Source: Chryseobacterium indologenes (GTDB taxonomy: Bacteria; Bacteroidota; Bacteroidia; Flavobacteriales; Weeksellaceae). Taken from it: DNA of 64,000 bases. Below are positions 16,726 to 26,507 of the stretch, one piece after another. The position numbers and the translations under genes are program-made. The DNA is taken from assembly GCA_002439165.1 (NCBI GenBank), contig DJTE01000030.1, positions 70,110-134,109 on the forward strand, given 5' to 3'. How positions within the stretch are numbered: position 1 is the first letter of the stretch; every line of letters starts with the position of its first letter. The notes under the pieces are model-generated. The model did not search any database. It saw nothing but the letters and a program-made list of their open reading frames with translations, and was not told where the DNA came from.

Positions 16726-18402
16726 TTATTTTTTAACACCCTTTTTTACGGATTTCGCAGGCTTGGTACCGGTTGATATTTTTCCGTTATAGAAGTTGGT
16801 ATATGCATATTCTGCGGCTTTCTTTACATCAATCACTCCACCGGACTGGGAATACTCAGAAAACTGGCCTGTTTTATGATTGCTGCTTTTCACCAGCGCC
16901 TCTATGATCTGATAAGGCTTGAGATCGGGCATATAAGCCAATAATACCGCTGCTGCACCCGCTGCTACGGGAGATGCCATAGAGGTACCCTGCAGATATT
17001 TATATTCATTTTTAGGAACGGTAGAATATATTTCTTCACCCGGAGCAAAAACATTCACCATCTTTTTATTGTAATTGGAGAAGCTTGCTCTCAAGGCATC
17101 ATTTTTATTGGTACTTGCTCCTACTACCATTACATTGTTTACAAACGGTTTTTCATCTGTTACATTTTTAAAATTGGTAGGGTATGCCAGGTGTTCTGCC
17201 ACATCTTCATTTTCGTTTCCTGCTGCTTTTACCAAAAGAACTCCTTTATCTTCTGCATATTTGAAAGCGTCCCAAACAACATTTTTCCCCGGAGAAACAG
17301 GTTTCCCGAAGCTCATATTCAAAATTTTAGCGCCGTTATCCACGGCATAGCGTATTGCGTTGGCTACGTCTTTATCTCTTTCGTCACCGTTTGGAACGGT
17401 TCTTACAGTCATGATTTTCGCTACTTTTGAAGCCACTCCGTACTGAACCACTTTTCCCTGTGGAAGACCGGCAATAATTCCGGCAACGTGTGTCCCATGC
17501 TCTGCATCTGCTCCTTCATAATGATTGTTCCCGTAATTTTTCTCTGAATAATCATCATAATTATCGCCTACGATCTCTTTTCTCGGGTCATAGCTCACGT
17601 CATACTGCTGGGCCTTCGGGGTATATTCATCAAGCGCTTCTTTCATCTGCTCTTTCATCAGCTTTTCAAATTCAGCTGAAGTTTTCCCGTTGAAATCAGG
17701 ACTCTGAGATACCTGACTTAAAACCTGAAGAGCAATAGCATCTTTCTGATCTTTCGGCTTAATAGCACTGATTGTTCCTGCCGTTACAGATTTACCGTCT
17801 AATAATCTCACCATATCGGGTATAAGATCGTTGATCATGGTATATGTCTGAAAGCTCTGTCTTGCCTCGATACTGTTTTTACTGAACAGTTCTTTAGATT
17901 TCATGTACAGCGCAAATTCTTCCGGCATTTTTGCCTGATTGGCTTTATTTTTTGTGGAATCGTTTCCTTCGAAAACGGGCTTATACTTGGCAACAACTCT
18001 TGTTACTTCCATATTATCGATTCCGATATCGCCGTTTTTACCACCGATAAAATTCCATCCGTGAACATCGTCGATATAGCCGTTTCCGTCGTCATCTTTA
18101 CCGTTTCCCGGAACTTCATTGGGGTTTGTCCAGATATTTTTCACCAATCCCGGATGATCTACCTGAACTCCGCTGTCCAGAACGCCTACAATAACCGTTT
18201 TAGGCTTCAGCCCTTTCGATTCTAAATATTTGTATGCATTTTCAGTATTTACACCGTATACTTTTGTAGAAGACCAATCTTTATGATACCAGGTCATCAG
18301 ATCTTTATCTTCATTCGGATCGATTTTTGCCGATTTGGCTTCCTGGGCATAAGAATAACTTAATCCTGCTAAAAAAACAGCCGCTAATAATACCTTTTTC
18401 AT
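16726..18402 (-). CDS. S8 family serine peptidase (subtilase)
   Basis: 558 residues with a signal peptide (1-19). Catalytic triad: Asp in VGVLDSGVQVDHP, His in HGTHVAGIIAG, Ser in GTSMASPVAAG. A roughly 150-residue insertion lies between the Asp and His motifs, and the C-terminus is a short Lys-rich tail rather than a T9SS sorting domain. It therefore probably acts in the periplasm or is exported in another way. The insertion has no recognisable domain. Secreted protein degradation or processing is the likely role. Confidence 0.92.
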   Translation of the reverse strand: MKKVLLAAVFLAGLSYSYAQEAKSAKIDPNEDKDLMTWYHKDWSSTKVYGVNTENAYKYLESKGLKPKTVIVGVLDSGVQVDHPGLVKNIWTNPNEVPGNGKDDDGNGYIDDVHGWNFIGGKNGDIGIDNMEVTRVVAKYKPVFEGNDSTKNKANQAKMPEEFALYMKSKELFSKNSIEARQSFQTYTMINDLIPDMVRLLDGKSVTAGTISAIKPKDQKDAIALQVLSQVSQSPDFNGKTSAEFEKLMKEQMKEALDEYTPKAQQYDVSYDPRKEIVGDNYDDYSEKNYGNNHYEGADAEHGTHVAGIIAGLPQGKVVQYGVASKVAKIMTVRTVPNGDERDKDVANAIRYAVDNGAKILNMSFGKPVSPGKNVVWDAFKYAEDKGVLLVKAAGNENEDVAEHLAYPTNFKNVTDEKPFVNNVMVVGASTNKNDALRASFSNYNKKMVNVFAPGEEIYSTVPKNEYKYLQGTSMASPVAAGAAAVLLAYMPDLKPYQIIEALVKSSNHKTGQFSEYSQSGGVIDVKKAAEYAYTNFYNGKISTGTKPAKSVKKGVKK

Positions 18403-18463
18403 ATATTGATTTATTTTATTGAGGTCACAGACAGCCGCTTTCTCTCTTACGGCAGCCGGTGAA

Positions 18464-19078
18464 TTATTTGATATTTTTAATATACATCAACGATTCAGGA
18501 CCTTTGTTGCACACGAGATCCAGAACCGAAAGATCTTCTAAAAATCCGTATTTCCCGGAAAAGGTCTGATAATATTCATCCATTCCGAATTCTGAAGGAA
18601 GTTTTGCAGAAAACCTATCTCTGAAATTTACCTCCTCCGGATTTTTGATATATTCTTTATTCAAAGAGTGTGCCTTTTCTGTTTTTAATATCTGTTGGAT
18701 TACTTCCAGGCCTTTAAGGTTAAAATCCAGAAGAAATTTTTCTTTCATATCAAATATTTTTCTGAATTTATCTTCATAATATTCAAAATAAGGTGAGCTC
18801 TGGTAAGCAGTTTTTATGGATTTCCAGTGAAGATTTCTCCAGTCTTCCCTGTAAGAGATCTCCATATCTTTAAACGCTCTGTTTCCGTTGTGATTAATCG
18901 GAATAATCAATGAAAGTTTCCCGTTGGCTCCGTAGATATTGGCTCTGTTCCTGTAAGTCTGTTTAGGAAAGTTTTCAAACTGTTCAAATATAATTTCGTT
19001 TTCAGGGTTCAGAAATACTGAAAACCATGAGATCGGAGGCATATAAAATACCGGCAGTAATGCATTCGTCATATTCAT
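18464..19078 (-). CDS. WbqC-family protein
   Basis: 204 residues. It matches the flavobacterial WbqC-like family: N-terminal LPVFYMPPISWFS, then a central KQTYRNRANIYGANG segment and NHNGNRAFKDMEI. The family is named after an O-antigen locus gene, but its biochemistry is unclear. It follows lepB and is found next to lepB in many flavobacteria. Either of the two first Met codons (residue 1 or 3) could be the start. Confidence 0.8.
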   Translation of the reverse strand: MNMTNALLPVFYMPPISWFSVFLNPENEIIFEQFENFPKQTYRNRANIYGANGKLSLIIPINHNGNRAFKDMEISYREDWRNLHWKSIKTAYQSSPYFEYYEDKFRKIFDMKEKFLLDFNLKGLEVIQQILKTEKAHSLNKEYIKNPEEVNFRDRFSAKLPSEFGMDEYYQTFSGKYGFLEDLSVLDLVCNKGPESLMYIKNIK

Positions 19079-19134
19079 AATACAAAAATGAAGTATTTTT
19101 TCAAATACTTCATTCTATTTTGGGGTTAATTTAA

Positions 19135-20874
19135 TTATAATTCGTCTTCTGTTTTTTTCTTTCTGAACAGTTTCATAAAATACTCCCATCCGAAGAATAA
19201 GATCAGGATCATGGCAGCAATCCACCAGTAGGACGTTTTGTTGGCTTCTCCTGTATTGGTTGCTTTAAACATTCTTTCCCAGCGGATCTTGAACGGAGCC
19301 TGATAAGAAGAACTGCTGTCTTTGAAAGCACCCTGAAGGCTCATCCATGTAAACATGGGCTTTCCTACGATATTCTCTTCCGGAACGAAACCAAAGAATC
19401 TGGCATCTAATGAAGCATCTCTGTTATCTCCTACCATCATATAATAATCCTGCTTAATGGTGTAGCTGGATTCCGGCTTACCGTTGATCAGGATCTGATC
19501 TCCGTTTACAGATACACTGTTGTGCTCGTATTCGGAAATAATCCATCGGTACATCGGAAGGGTTTCTTTATTGATCGTTACCACATCTCCTTTTTTAGGA
19601 ATTCTTACCGGTCCGTACCAGTCCTGGTTCCACGGTTTATTTACCGGGAAGATAGATTGTGTTGTATCTATTTTTGTTCTTGCTTCGTTTTTGTATGCAA
19701 TAGCAGCTTCTCCTTTTGGCATTACATTTTCCTTCATATCGATCACCTGAGGAAGCTCTTTGATTTCTTTGGCGATCTTATCCGTCAGCCCCTGGAAACC
19801 ATATACAAAGCCTGTTTGCGTCTGCTGTTCCTGTACGGGAAGAAATCCGTAGATGTTATACAGAGCAGGAATATCGAGCTGGCTTCCCGTAGTTACGAGG
19901 TAACCGTGCTGTACTTCCTGATCTCCAAGAACTGTTTCCGGTTTTCCGTTGACAAAAAGTCTTCCGGCTCTCATTTCAAAGGTATCTCCTGCGGTAGCCA
20001 CACATCTTTTAACGTAAGGGTCTTTTCTGTCGATGGCTGTATGTACGGAATCCTGTGGGTAATTGAATACTACCACATCATTTTTCTGGGGTTTCCCGAA
20101 CTGTAAAATTCTCGTATAAGGCAGCTTTATGGCATCTACATAAGATTTCGGATCATCTTTCGGGTTATTCTTCTGTCCTGTATCCATAATAGTTCCCTGA
20201 AGGAAAGGAATGGCAACCGGACGCATCGGCATTCTGTATCCGTAGCTCCATTTATTTACGAAAAGGAAGTCTCCCACCAAAAGGGTTCTTTCCATGGATC
20301 CGGTAGGAATCCCGAACGGCTGGGTTACAAAAACGTGGATAATAGTTGCAAAAACTACGGCAAAAGTGATAGATCCGAGGAATGTATCTTTCTTTTTTCC
20401 TTCTTCTTCCGAAGAAAAACCGGGAACTTTTGAAGAAACATTTGTTACAAATAAATCAAAAATCTGTGCACTTACATTCAGTATTTTATCATGTTTTTCT
20501 TTACGGTTCTTCTGCTCTTCTGTCAAGTATAGCTCATCTTCTATTTCAGTATCTTTAGAATAATTTACTATTGCCATATAAACAAAGGGAAGAAGGACGG
20601 TAAGAAGCTTATTCTGGATAAGATTTTTTCCAAATTTATTCATTAAATATAAATGGAATACTGTCATCATAATAGGACCTACAATTGGCAGGTACGATAA
20701 AACTGCCCACCATTTCGGATGATCCGTTTCTTTTAGAATAACTAAATAGTTACAGAAAGGTATAAAAGCTAATAAAGGACTATACCCCATTTTCCTGAAC
20801 AGCTTCCATGTAGAAATCCCCATCAGTAAAGATAAAATGAGGACATAAACTGTATAAGTTAAAAAATAATTCAT
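19135..20874 (-). CDS. lepB: Signal peptidase I
   Basis: 579 residues, the long Bacteroidota form. About four N-terminal membrane helices (1-110) precede the catalytic domain; the Ser nucleophile is Ser193 in PTGSMERTLL and the Lys general base is Lys289 in DPYVKRC. The C-terminal box VGDNRDASLDARFFG is present, and a last membrane helix and basic tail close the protein. A large insertion (about 300-440) separates the catalytic boxes. It cleaves signal peptides of exported proteins at the inner membrane. Confidence 0.95.
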   Translation of the reverse strand: MNYFLTYTVYVLILSLLMGISTWKLFRKMGYSPLLAFIPFCNYLVILKETDHPKWWAVLSYLPIVGPIMMTVFHLYLMNKFGKNLIQNKLLTVLLPFVYMAIVNYSKDTEIEDELYLTEEQKNRKEKHDKILNVSAQIFDLFVTNVSSKVPGFSSEEEGKKKDTFLGSITFAVVFATIIHVFVTQPFGIPTGSMERTLLVGDFLFVNKWSYGYRMPMRPVAIPFLQGTIMDTGQKNNPKDDPKSYVDAIKLPYTRILQFGKPQKNDVVVFNYPQDSVHTAIDRKDPYVKRCVATAGDTFEMRAGRLFVNGKPETVLGDQEVQHGYLVTTGSQLDIPALYNIYGFLPVQEQQTQTGFVYGFQGLTDKIAKEIKELPQVIDMKENVMPKGEAAIAYKNEARTKIDTTQSIFPVNKPWNQDWYGPVRIPKKGDVVTINKETLPMYRWIISEYEHNSVSVNGDQILINGKPESSYTIKQDYYMMVGDNRDASLDARFFGFVPEENIVGKPMFTWMSLQGAFKDSSSSYQAPFKIRWERMFKATNTGEANKTSYWWIAAMILILFFGWEYFMKLFRKKKTEDEL

Positions 20875-20907
20875 AATTTTTTGTGCCTATTCTGAATAAA
20901 TATGATT

Positions 20908-20965
20908 AATGATGAATAATAAATGATAACCGCTTTGAGCTATTGACAATTCATTATTCATCATT
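20908..20965. repeat. Intergenic inverted repeat (13-bp arms)
   Basis: Arms AATGATGAATAAT (20908-20920) and ATTATTCATCATT (20953-20965) flank a 32-bp centre between dapB and lepB. It could be a transcribed hairpin or a REP-like element; a related dyad lies at 30106-30151. It lacks a T run and so is not a standard terminator. Confidence 0.5.
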
Positions 20966-21003
20966 TCTGTTATTGGTATGCAATTTAAAGAATTTGTTAC
21001 AAA

Positions 21004-21705
21004 CTAAAGCCCCAAAACGTCTTTCATGGTAAAGTTTCCTTTTTTATCCCGGATCCACTCTGCGGCGACTACGGCTCCCAGTGCAAAACCGTTTCTGTTG
21101 AAAGCGGTATGTTTGATTTCAATTTCGTCTACTTCACTTCTGTAAAACACGCTGTGGGTACCCGGAACCTCATCCTCACGAACGGCAAAGATTCCCAATT
21201 CCTTCCCCTGGGTCTCTTCAAGTTTCCAAGCATCAAATTTCGGATTATTTCTGATAATGCCCTCAGCAATGGAAATCGCGGTTCCGCTGGGTGCATCTTT
21301 TTTGTGGATATGATGAATTTCTTCCAGCTGGCAGGAGTATTCATCTACATTCTTCATCACACCGGCTAATTTTTCATTTAAAGCAAAGAATAAATTTACG
21401 CCTAAACTGAAGTTTGATCCGTATAGGAACGCCGTACCATTATCTATCGCAAGTTTTTCAATGCCGGCTTTTTTCTCCAGCCATCCTGTTGTTCCGCAGA
21501 TCACCGGAATTTTGTTTTCAAGGCAGGCTCTGATATTATCATATGCTGCTTCCGGCAGTGAGAATTCGATAACCACATCGGGATTATTAAGATTTTCTGC
21601 TGTTGGCGTTTCTTTCAGCCGGGCTACCACTTCATGACCTCTTTTCTGAGCGATCTCATCGATGATTTTCCCCATTTTACCGTATCCAACTAATGCTATT
21701 CTCAT
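21004..21705 (-). CDS. dapB: 4-hydroxy-tetrahydrodipicolinate reductase
   Basis: 233 residues from the ATG at 21703-21705. The longer frame from 21765 adds 20 residues before the nucleotide-binding strand MRIALVGYGKMG and is unlikely. Conserved boxes: CGTTGWL, the catalytic EIHHIHKKDAPSGTA and a C-terminal HTAFNRNGFALGAV. It reduces the DapA product in lysine and meso-diaminopimelate synthesis. DapB here sits in the common flavobacterial order ParA, ParB, DUF5683, DapB, LepB. Confidence 0.95.
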   Translation of the reverse strand: MRIALVGYGKMGKIIDEIAQKRGHEVVARLKETPTAENLNNPDVVIEFSLPEAAYDNIRACLENKIPVICGTTGWLEKKAGIEKLAIDNGTAFLYGSNFSLGVNLFFALNEKLAGVMKNVDEYSCQLEEIHHIHKKDAPSGTAISIAEGIIRNNPKFDAWKLEETQGKELGIFAVREDEVPGTHSVFYRSEVDEIEIKHTAFNRNGFALGAVVAAEWIRDKKGNFTMKDVLGL

Positions 21706-21771
21706 GTGAAATTCTTTATTTGTATGCCTTTGAAAACTTTTCAGTTCATCAGGCTGTATTATCATCTTTTT

Positions 21772-22419
21772 TTAAAATCTGTAACTTAAAGTCAAGCCTG
21801 TTTTTGGCGGTGAGAATCCGTACTGATCCTGAATCACCGCAGGATTGAACGTAAGGTCGGGATCATGACGGCTTTCGTAAAGGTGCGCATCCACTACTGC
21901 GTCCATAATATTCAAAATATAGATCAGGCCAGTGATTGCAATAGCATAGTCCCTCTGTCTTTTGGATCTGTCCTGTGCATTGGCCAATGCTCTTTTATCC
22001 AGTCCCGGATTGCTGTCTACGAATTCATTGGGGGTTCCGTTCAGTTTTGCGATATAATATTCCCTGTATTTTTTATACTGGTTGTCGTTCCAGATCGCAA
22101 TTCCTACTCCGGCTCCTACTGCTCCCCATACAACAGGTATTTTCCAGTATTTTTTGTTGTAATATTGTCCTAATCCGGGAAGCACAGCGGAATAAAGTCC
22201 TGCTCTTGTAGGATTAAGTTTTATTGTTTTTCTGGTAGGTCCATTGGCCTGTTCCAGATCTGCTATTATTTTAGCTTCGGTTTTAGACGGTTTCACAGGT
22301 TTCACCGATACAATACTGTCTTTCGGACGTTCGTTCATCCTGACAGTATCTATGGGAGTTACCTGTGCACAAACCAGTGCCGTAATGCACAGAAAAAATG
22401 TGAAAAATATTTTCTTCAT
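21772..22419 (-). CDS. DUF5683 membrane protein
   Basis: 215 residues: signal peptide (1-19), a linker, then a hydrophobic domain with the family core RAGLYSAVLPGLGQYYNKKYWKIPVV and a C-terminal beta strand ending in LSYRF like an outer-membrane insertion signal. It overlaps the end of parB by one base and lies next to dapB. The conserved ParB linkage suggests an envelope role tied to growth or division, but no function is known to me. Confidence 0.8.
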   Translation of the reverse strand: MKKIFFTFFLCITALVCAQVTPIDTVRMNERPKDSIVSVKPVKPSKTEAKIIADLEQANGPTRKTIKLNPTRAGLYSAVLPGLGQYYNKKYWKIPVVWGAVGAGVGIAIWNDNQYKKYREYYIAKLNGTPNEFVDSNPGLDKRALANAQDRSKRQRDYAIAITGLIYILNIMDAVVDAHLYESRHDPDLTFNPAVIQDQYGFSPPKTGLTLSYRF

Positions 22420-23309
22420 TATTTAATATGGGATAAAATATATTCCAGTTCTTCTTCATTTTTGAAGTCCAGAACAATTTTACCTTTTTTACCGTTTCCT
22501 GTGGTCTTGATCTCCACTTTTACATCTAAAATATCAGCGATGGTCTTTTGTGCTCTTTTATAGCTGTTGGAAAGCTCAACGCTTGCCTTTTTCGCTGCGG
22601 GTGATTTAGGGTTCTTCAGTGCCGTTGCGGCCTGTTCAGCCTGACGCACATTCAGCTTTTCCTTGATAATCAGGTCAAATAAAGCCTGCTGATGTTCTTC
22701 GCTCTCAAGACTGATGATTGCTCTTCCGTGTCCTGCTGAGATCTCACCGCTTCTGATAGCGTTCTGAATATCAGGATTCAGTCTCAGAAGCCTGATAGAG
22801 TTGGTGATGGTACTTCTGTCCTTCCCTACTCTCTGGCTGAGATTTTCCTGGGTAAGCCCGATCTCGTCCAAAAGTCTCTGATAGGTTAAAGCGATTTCTA
22901 TGGCATCAAGATCTTCTCTCTGGATATTTTCCACAAGGGCCATTTCCAGAAGTTCCTGATCATTTACCAGGCGGATATAAGCCGGAATAGTCGGAAGCCC
23001 TGCAATTTTACTTGCGCGGTAACGTCTTTCCCCGGATATGATCTCGAATTTCTCACCGTCTTTTCTTAAGGTAACCGGCTGGATTACGCCTAAGTTTTTA
23101 ATAGACTGGGCAAGTTCGTTTAATGCTTTTTCGTCAAAATAAGTTCTTGGCTGGGTCGGATTCGGGTAAATATCTTCAAGGGCTACCTCTACAATATTTC
23201 CTACAAACTTATCTGCTCCTTCATCGGTAGCAGAATTGATCGTCGCTTTGGATTCGGCACTTAAAATAGCGCCCAGCCCGCGTCCCATAGCTCTTTTTTT
23301 GTCCTTCAT
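22419..23309 (-). CDS. parB: Chromosome-partitioning protein ParB
   Basis: 296 residues. It begins MKDKKRAMGRGLGAIL. The CTP-binding ParB/Srx domain (about 40-130) contains GERRYRASKIAGL, followed by a helix-turn-helix (about 150-200, RVGKDRSTITNSIRLL) and a C-terminal dimerisation domain. It binds parS sites and spreads on DNA to help segregate origins. Co-transcribed with parA, 69 bp upstream. I did not find a parS-like CACGTG palindrome in this region by eye. Confidence 0.95.
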   Translation of the reverse strand: MKDKKRAMGRGLGAILSAESKATINSATDEGADKFVGNIVEVALEDIYPNPTQPRTYFDEKALNELAQSIKNLGVIQPVTLRKDGEKFEIISGERRYRASKIAGLPTIPAYIRLVNDQELLEMALVENIQREDLDAIEIALTYQRLLDEIGLTQENLSQRVGKDRSTITNSIRLLRLNPDIQNAIRSGEISAGHGRAIISLESEEHQQALFDLIIKEKLNVRQAEQAATALKNPKSPAAKKASVELSNSYKRAQKTIADILDVKVEIKTTGNGKKGKIVLDFKNEEELEYILSHIK

Positions 23310-23378
23310 AGATAGTATTGATCAATGATGATTGATAGGTGACGGTAAAGGCCACCCGGAGTTCATTTATGTATTAAT

Positions 23379-24152
23379 TTAATTTTTTACTAAATTTTCG
23401 TTCTTCAGCAATACTTCTTCGGCAAGCTGGATATATTGTACGGCTCCTTTGCTTTCGGCATCATAGTTCAGGATACTTTCTCCAAAGCTTGGTGCTTCGC
23501 TCAGTCTTACGTTTCTGCTGATAATGGTTTCAAATACCATTTCCGGGAAGTGGGCGTTTACTTCTTCCACCACCTGATTGGATAGTCTCAGACGGCTGTC
23601 ATACATCGTTAAGAGAAGTCCTTCGATACCAAGATCTTTATTATGGATTTTCTGTACGTTTTTCACGGTATTCAGAAGTTTCCCCAGTCCCTCCAGGGCA
23701 AAATACTCACACTGGATCGGGATGATCACTGAATCGGCGGCGGTAAGCGCATTCACGGTAATCAGTCCTAAACTCGGCGCACAGTCGATGATAATATAGT
23801 CGTAATCTGCTCTTACTTCTGCCAGAGCTTTTTTCAGCATATATTCACGGTCTTCCTTGTCAACCAGCTCAATTTCGGCTGCTACCAGGTCGATATGAGA
23901 AGGGATAATATCCAGATTCGGAGTTGCTGTTCTTTTGATGCAGGCTCTGGTGTCTGCACTGTGTTCCAACAGATTATATGTAGAATACTGAACATCTTCC
24001 ACCCCAAGACCTGATGTGGCATTGGCCTGCGGATCTGCATCAATGATTAATATTTTCTTTTCCAATACCCCTAATGCTGCGGCTAAATTTACAGCTGTTG
24101 TTGTTTTTCCAACTCCTCCTTTTTGATTAGCGATACCTATGATTTTTGCCAT
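23379..24152 (-). CDS. parA: Chromosome-partitioning ATPase ParA (Soj)
   Basis: 257 residues from the ATG at 24150-24152. An in-frame extension to 24272 adds 40 hydrophobic residues and is rejected. Deviant Walker A KGGVGKTTTAVN at the N-terminus, Walker A' DADPQANAT, Walker B IIDCAPSLGL. It drives segregation together with ParB by ATP-dependent DNA binding. The region upstream (24153-24320) contains the DnaA-box-like hairpin at 24263-24292. Confidence 0.95.
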   Translation of the reverse strand: MAKIIGIANQKGGVGKTTTAVNLAAALGVLEKKILIIDADPQANATSGLGVEDVQYSTYNLLEHSADTRACIKRTATPNLDIIPSHIDLVAAEIELVDKEDREYMLKKALAEVRADYDYIIIDCAPSLGLITVNALTAADSVIIPIQCEYFALEGLGKLLNTVKNVQKIHNKDLGIEGLLLTMYDSRLRLSNQVVEEVNAHFPEMVFETIISRNVRLSEAPSFGESILNYDAESKGAVQYIQLAEEVLLKNENLVKN

Positions 24153-24254
24153 TATTCGAACTTTAGGTTTCAAAAATACACTTTTTTCTTTGCTCCCGAT
24201 AAACGGTGAAATCCAAAATTGAGTTAAAATATTGTTAATAAGCAATTTAACAAT

Positions 24255-24292
24255 AAAAAAAATTATCCACAAAAAAAATTCTTTGTGGATAA
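24255..24292 (-). terminator. Terminator of tonB gene; also an inverted pair of DnaA-box 9-mers
   Basis: On the minus strand TTATCCACAAA pairs with TTTGTGGATAA across an 8-base loop and is followed by eight T, giving an intrinsic terminator for the gene at 24321-25181. The arms contain TTATCCACA, the perfect DnaA-box consensus, in both orientations (24263-24271 and 24284-24292). This is noted separately as an observation. Confidence 0.75.
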
Positions 24293-24320
24293 CTTTTTAA
24301 TATCTGTTTATTCTGTCCTT

Positions 24321-25181
24321 TTACTCAAATTTCATTGAGATCGGGAACTTGAAATAACTTCTTACAGCCTCTCTGTTTTTATTCAGTCCAGGCTTCCATT
24401 TTCCTTTGATATTTTTTATGGTTCTTACGGCTTCTCTGTTGAAGTCCGCATTTCCTCCCTCTGCTTTAATTCCGGAGATCGTTCCGTTTGTTTCAACAAT
24501 AAAGGTAACAACCGTTCTCATGGTTTCTCCGCTTCCATCGAATCCTGAACCATCAAAGCTGTTGGTTACTTTATTTCTGAAGGCATTAATCCCTCCTTCA
24601 AATGCTGCTTCAGAATCTAATTCATTACCCGTTGCAATATGATCGTCCGAAACTTTCGGAGCCGGTGGTCCCGGCGGAACATAAGGTACAACAGGGCCTT
24701 TTCCGGTTCCTTCAAGATTGATGGGTTCTGCTCCTCTTTTTATAGGTTCAGCTGTAAAGTCGTTTTTAAAACCTGCAACTGCATCATCCGGAACCGGTTC
24801 TTTTTTGGTATTGTCATCCGGGGCCGTTGATGAAGGGGTTGGAATCGTGCTATCGAACTGTTTCACACTTGGCGGCTGCGTTACCTTTGGGGGTAATGTC
24901 TGTGCAGGAGGAGGAGTTACAGGAACATCCGGAATAACCGGATCTACGAGTTCAAGTATTACTCCATCTTGTCCTTCTGACGGCGCATCCGGTTTAAATG
25001 CCGAGATAACGAAGGGGGTTACTGAAACTGCGGCCAGTAAGCTTATTCCGATAAAAAGGGCTTTGGTTAATATCCGGTCTGATTCATTTCTTAAAACGTA
25101 AGCTCCGTATTCTTTGTTACGATGCTCAAACAGAACTTCGTTGAAACGAAATTCCTGATTTTGATGTATCTGTTTCATCAC
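24321..25181 (-). CDS. TonB-family energy transducer
   Basis: 286 residues. Cytoplasmic start with the flavobacterial motif FEHRNKEYGAYVLR, one membrane helix (about 40-60), a Pro-rich periplasmic linker (about 85-190), and a TonB C-terminal domain (about 205-286) with TVVTFIVETNGTISG and FKFPISMKFE. It transmits proton-motive force to outer-membrane receptors. No ExbB/ExbD genes adjoin it. Preceded by a long intergenic region. Confidence 0.9.
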   Translation of the reverse strand: MMKQIHQNQEFRFNEVLFEHRNKEYGAYVLRNESDRILTKALFIGISLLAAVSVTPFVISAFKPDAPSEGQDGVILELVDPVIPDVPVTPPPAQTLPPKVTQPPSVKQFDSTIPTPSSTAPDDNTKKEPVPDDAVAGFKNDFTAEPIKRGAEPINLEGTGKGPVVPYVPPGPPAPKVSDDHIATGNELDSEAAFEGGINAFRNKVTNSFDGSGFDGSGETMRTVVTFIVETNGTISGIKAEGGNADFNREAVRTIKNIKGKWKPGLNKNREAVRSYFKFPISMKFE

Positions 25182-25674
25182 TATTAAATATTTAAACTGT
25201 TAGTACAATCAATTAATTGATTATTAAATCTGTTAGCCTTATCGATAAGCAATGAGTCAATATCAAAATATCTGCCATAATTTTATCAAAACACCAAAAT
25301 TTTAAAAAATTTTATGACAATGGTTAAAATTTAACATTTTCCAGGAGTGAAGATGTTTATTCTGCATATCTTTAAATACCGTGAATTCACGATTTTTTTA
25401 TTAGCGTATCCATCATATCCATTTTATCAACAGGAATGATTCAGGTTAATGATTATATTTTGTTATAGACCTATGCAGATTTTAAAATCCGGTTAAATAA
25501 TTTTGAGTAAAAGCCGTCATCAGTTTCAGAAAAAGTACGCTTAACCGGGTGGTTATAGCCTAAAAAGACAATCTCTTAAAATTCAATTTTTTATAAAAAA
25601 CGACGTTCAACTTACAAATTGATAATCAATCGGTTATATTTATTATTTTTTAACATTAGTTTAACATTTTTGCT
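25182..25674. other. Long AT-rich intergenic region without a gene
   Basis: About 490 bp between the divergent tonB and fkbM genes. I see only short palindromes: TCAATTAATTGA (25209-25220), CTTATCGATAAG (25238-25249) and GTGAATTCAC (25381-25390), plus one DnaA-box variant TTATCAACA near 25424. No open frame or RNA is supported; it probably holds both promoters. Confidence 0.4.
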
Positions 25675-25682
25675 TATCTTTG
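25675..25682 (+). promoter_or_regulatory. -7 box (TATCTTTG) before the FkbM gene
   Basis: It matches TAnnTTTG and lies 21 bp before the ATG at 25704. The alternative TTG start at 25680 overlaps this box and is therefore rejected. Confidence 0.6.
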
Positions 25683-25703
25683 CTTTTCGTCAAACAATTA
25701 AGG

Positions 25704-26498
25704 ATGTCTTTATACCAGAGAATTGCAGAAAAACTACAATATATAAGCCCGGATTTTTATAAGAAAAGGTATTTCAAGACCTTAAATAATCTTAATAAAG
25801 ATAATTTTTCCGAGCGGAATGTAGAACCGGAATTGGTATGGATTAAGGAATACCTTCCTAAAAACGCCGTGATACTGGACATTGGCGCCAATGTCGGAAC
25901 TTTCCTTTATCAACTGGAAGACAAGCTGAATCCTGAAAACATTTATGCTTTTGAACCCAACAAAAAGCTCTGCCGCCGCTTAAAAAGGTTATTCCCTACC
26001 ATGCGGGTACTGCCTTTAGCTCTTTCTGACGAAAACACTATGGCAGAATTTAAAGTTCCGGTGATTAACGGCAAAATGATTGCTTCCCGGGGAACCTTAA
26101 ATACTTCATATAAAGAAAAAGGGGAAGAAAAAAGCTATACTGAAAAGGTAAAAGTCATCAAGCTGGACGAATGGGCTGCCATAGAACACTTCAGCAGACT
26201 GGACTTCATCAAGATAGATGTGGAAGGAAATGAGATGAAGACCCTTTCAGGAGCTAAAGAAACCATCCAGCAGTTCTACCCTACCCTGATGGTAGAAATG
26301 GAACAGAGACACCATGAAAGCCCGATATGGAATGATATTTCTGAAGTGAAAAGCTGGGGTTACGAAGCCCGGTACCTCAACAGAAGCAACTTTATGCTGG
26401 AAGTTCTTACAGAACAGATCCTGCTGCACAACACCCATGATGAAAAAAACAAAACCAACTATATCAACAATATCATTTTCATCCCTAAAAACCACTAA
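25704..26498 (+). CDS. FkbM-family methyltransferase
   Basis: 264 residues. SAM-binding motif I is AVILDIGANVGTFLYQL, followed by YAFEPNKKLCRRL and the late motif LDFIKIDVEGNEMKTLSGA, diagnostic of FkbM methyltransferases. In bacteria these usually O-methylate sugars in surface polysaccharide or glycans. The polysaccharide flippase begins 9 bp downstream, so the two probably act in the same surface glycan pathway. Confidence 0.88.
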   Translation: MSLYQRIAEKLQYISPDFYKKRYFKTLNNLNKDNFSERNVEPELVWIKEYLPKNAVILDIGANVGTFLYQLEDKLNPENIYAFEPNKKLCRRLKRLFPTMRVLPLALSDENTMAEFKVPVINGKMIASRGTLNTSYKEKGEEKSYTEKVKVIKLDEWAAIEHFSRLDFIKIDVEGNEMKTLSGAKETIQQFYPTLMVEMEQRHHESPIWNDISEVKSWGYEARYLNRSNFMLEVLTEQILLHNTHDEKNKTNYINNIIFIPKNH

Positions 26499-26507
26499 AA
26501 AGACATT

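Noticed and set aside
24263..24292. Chromosome origin near parAB because of the two DnaA boxes
   Set aside because: Only one inverted pair exists, it also forms a terminator, and no dnaA gene or box cluster is in the window.
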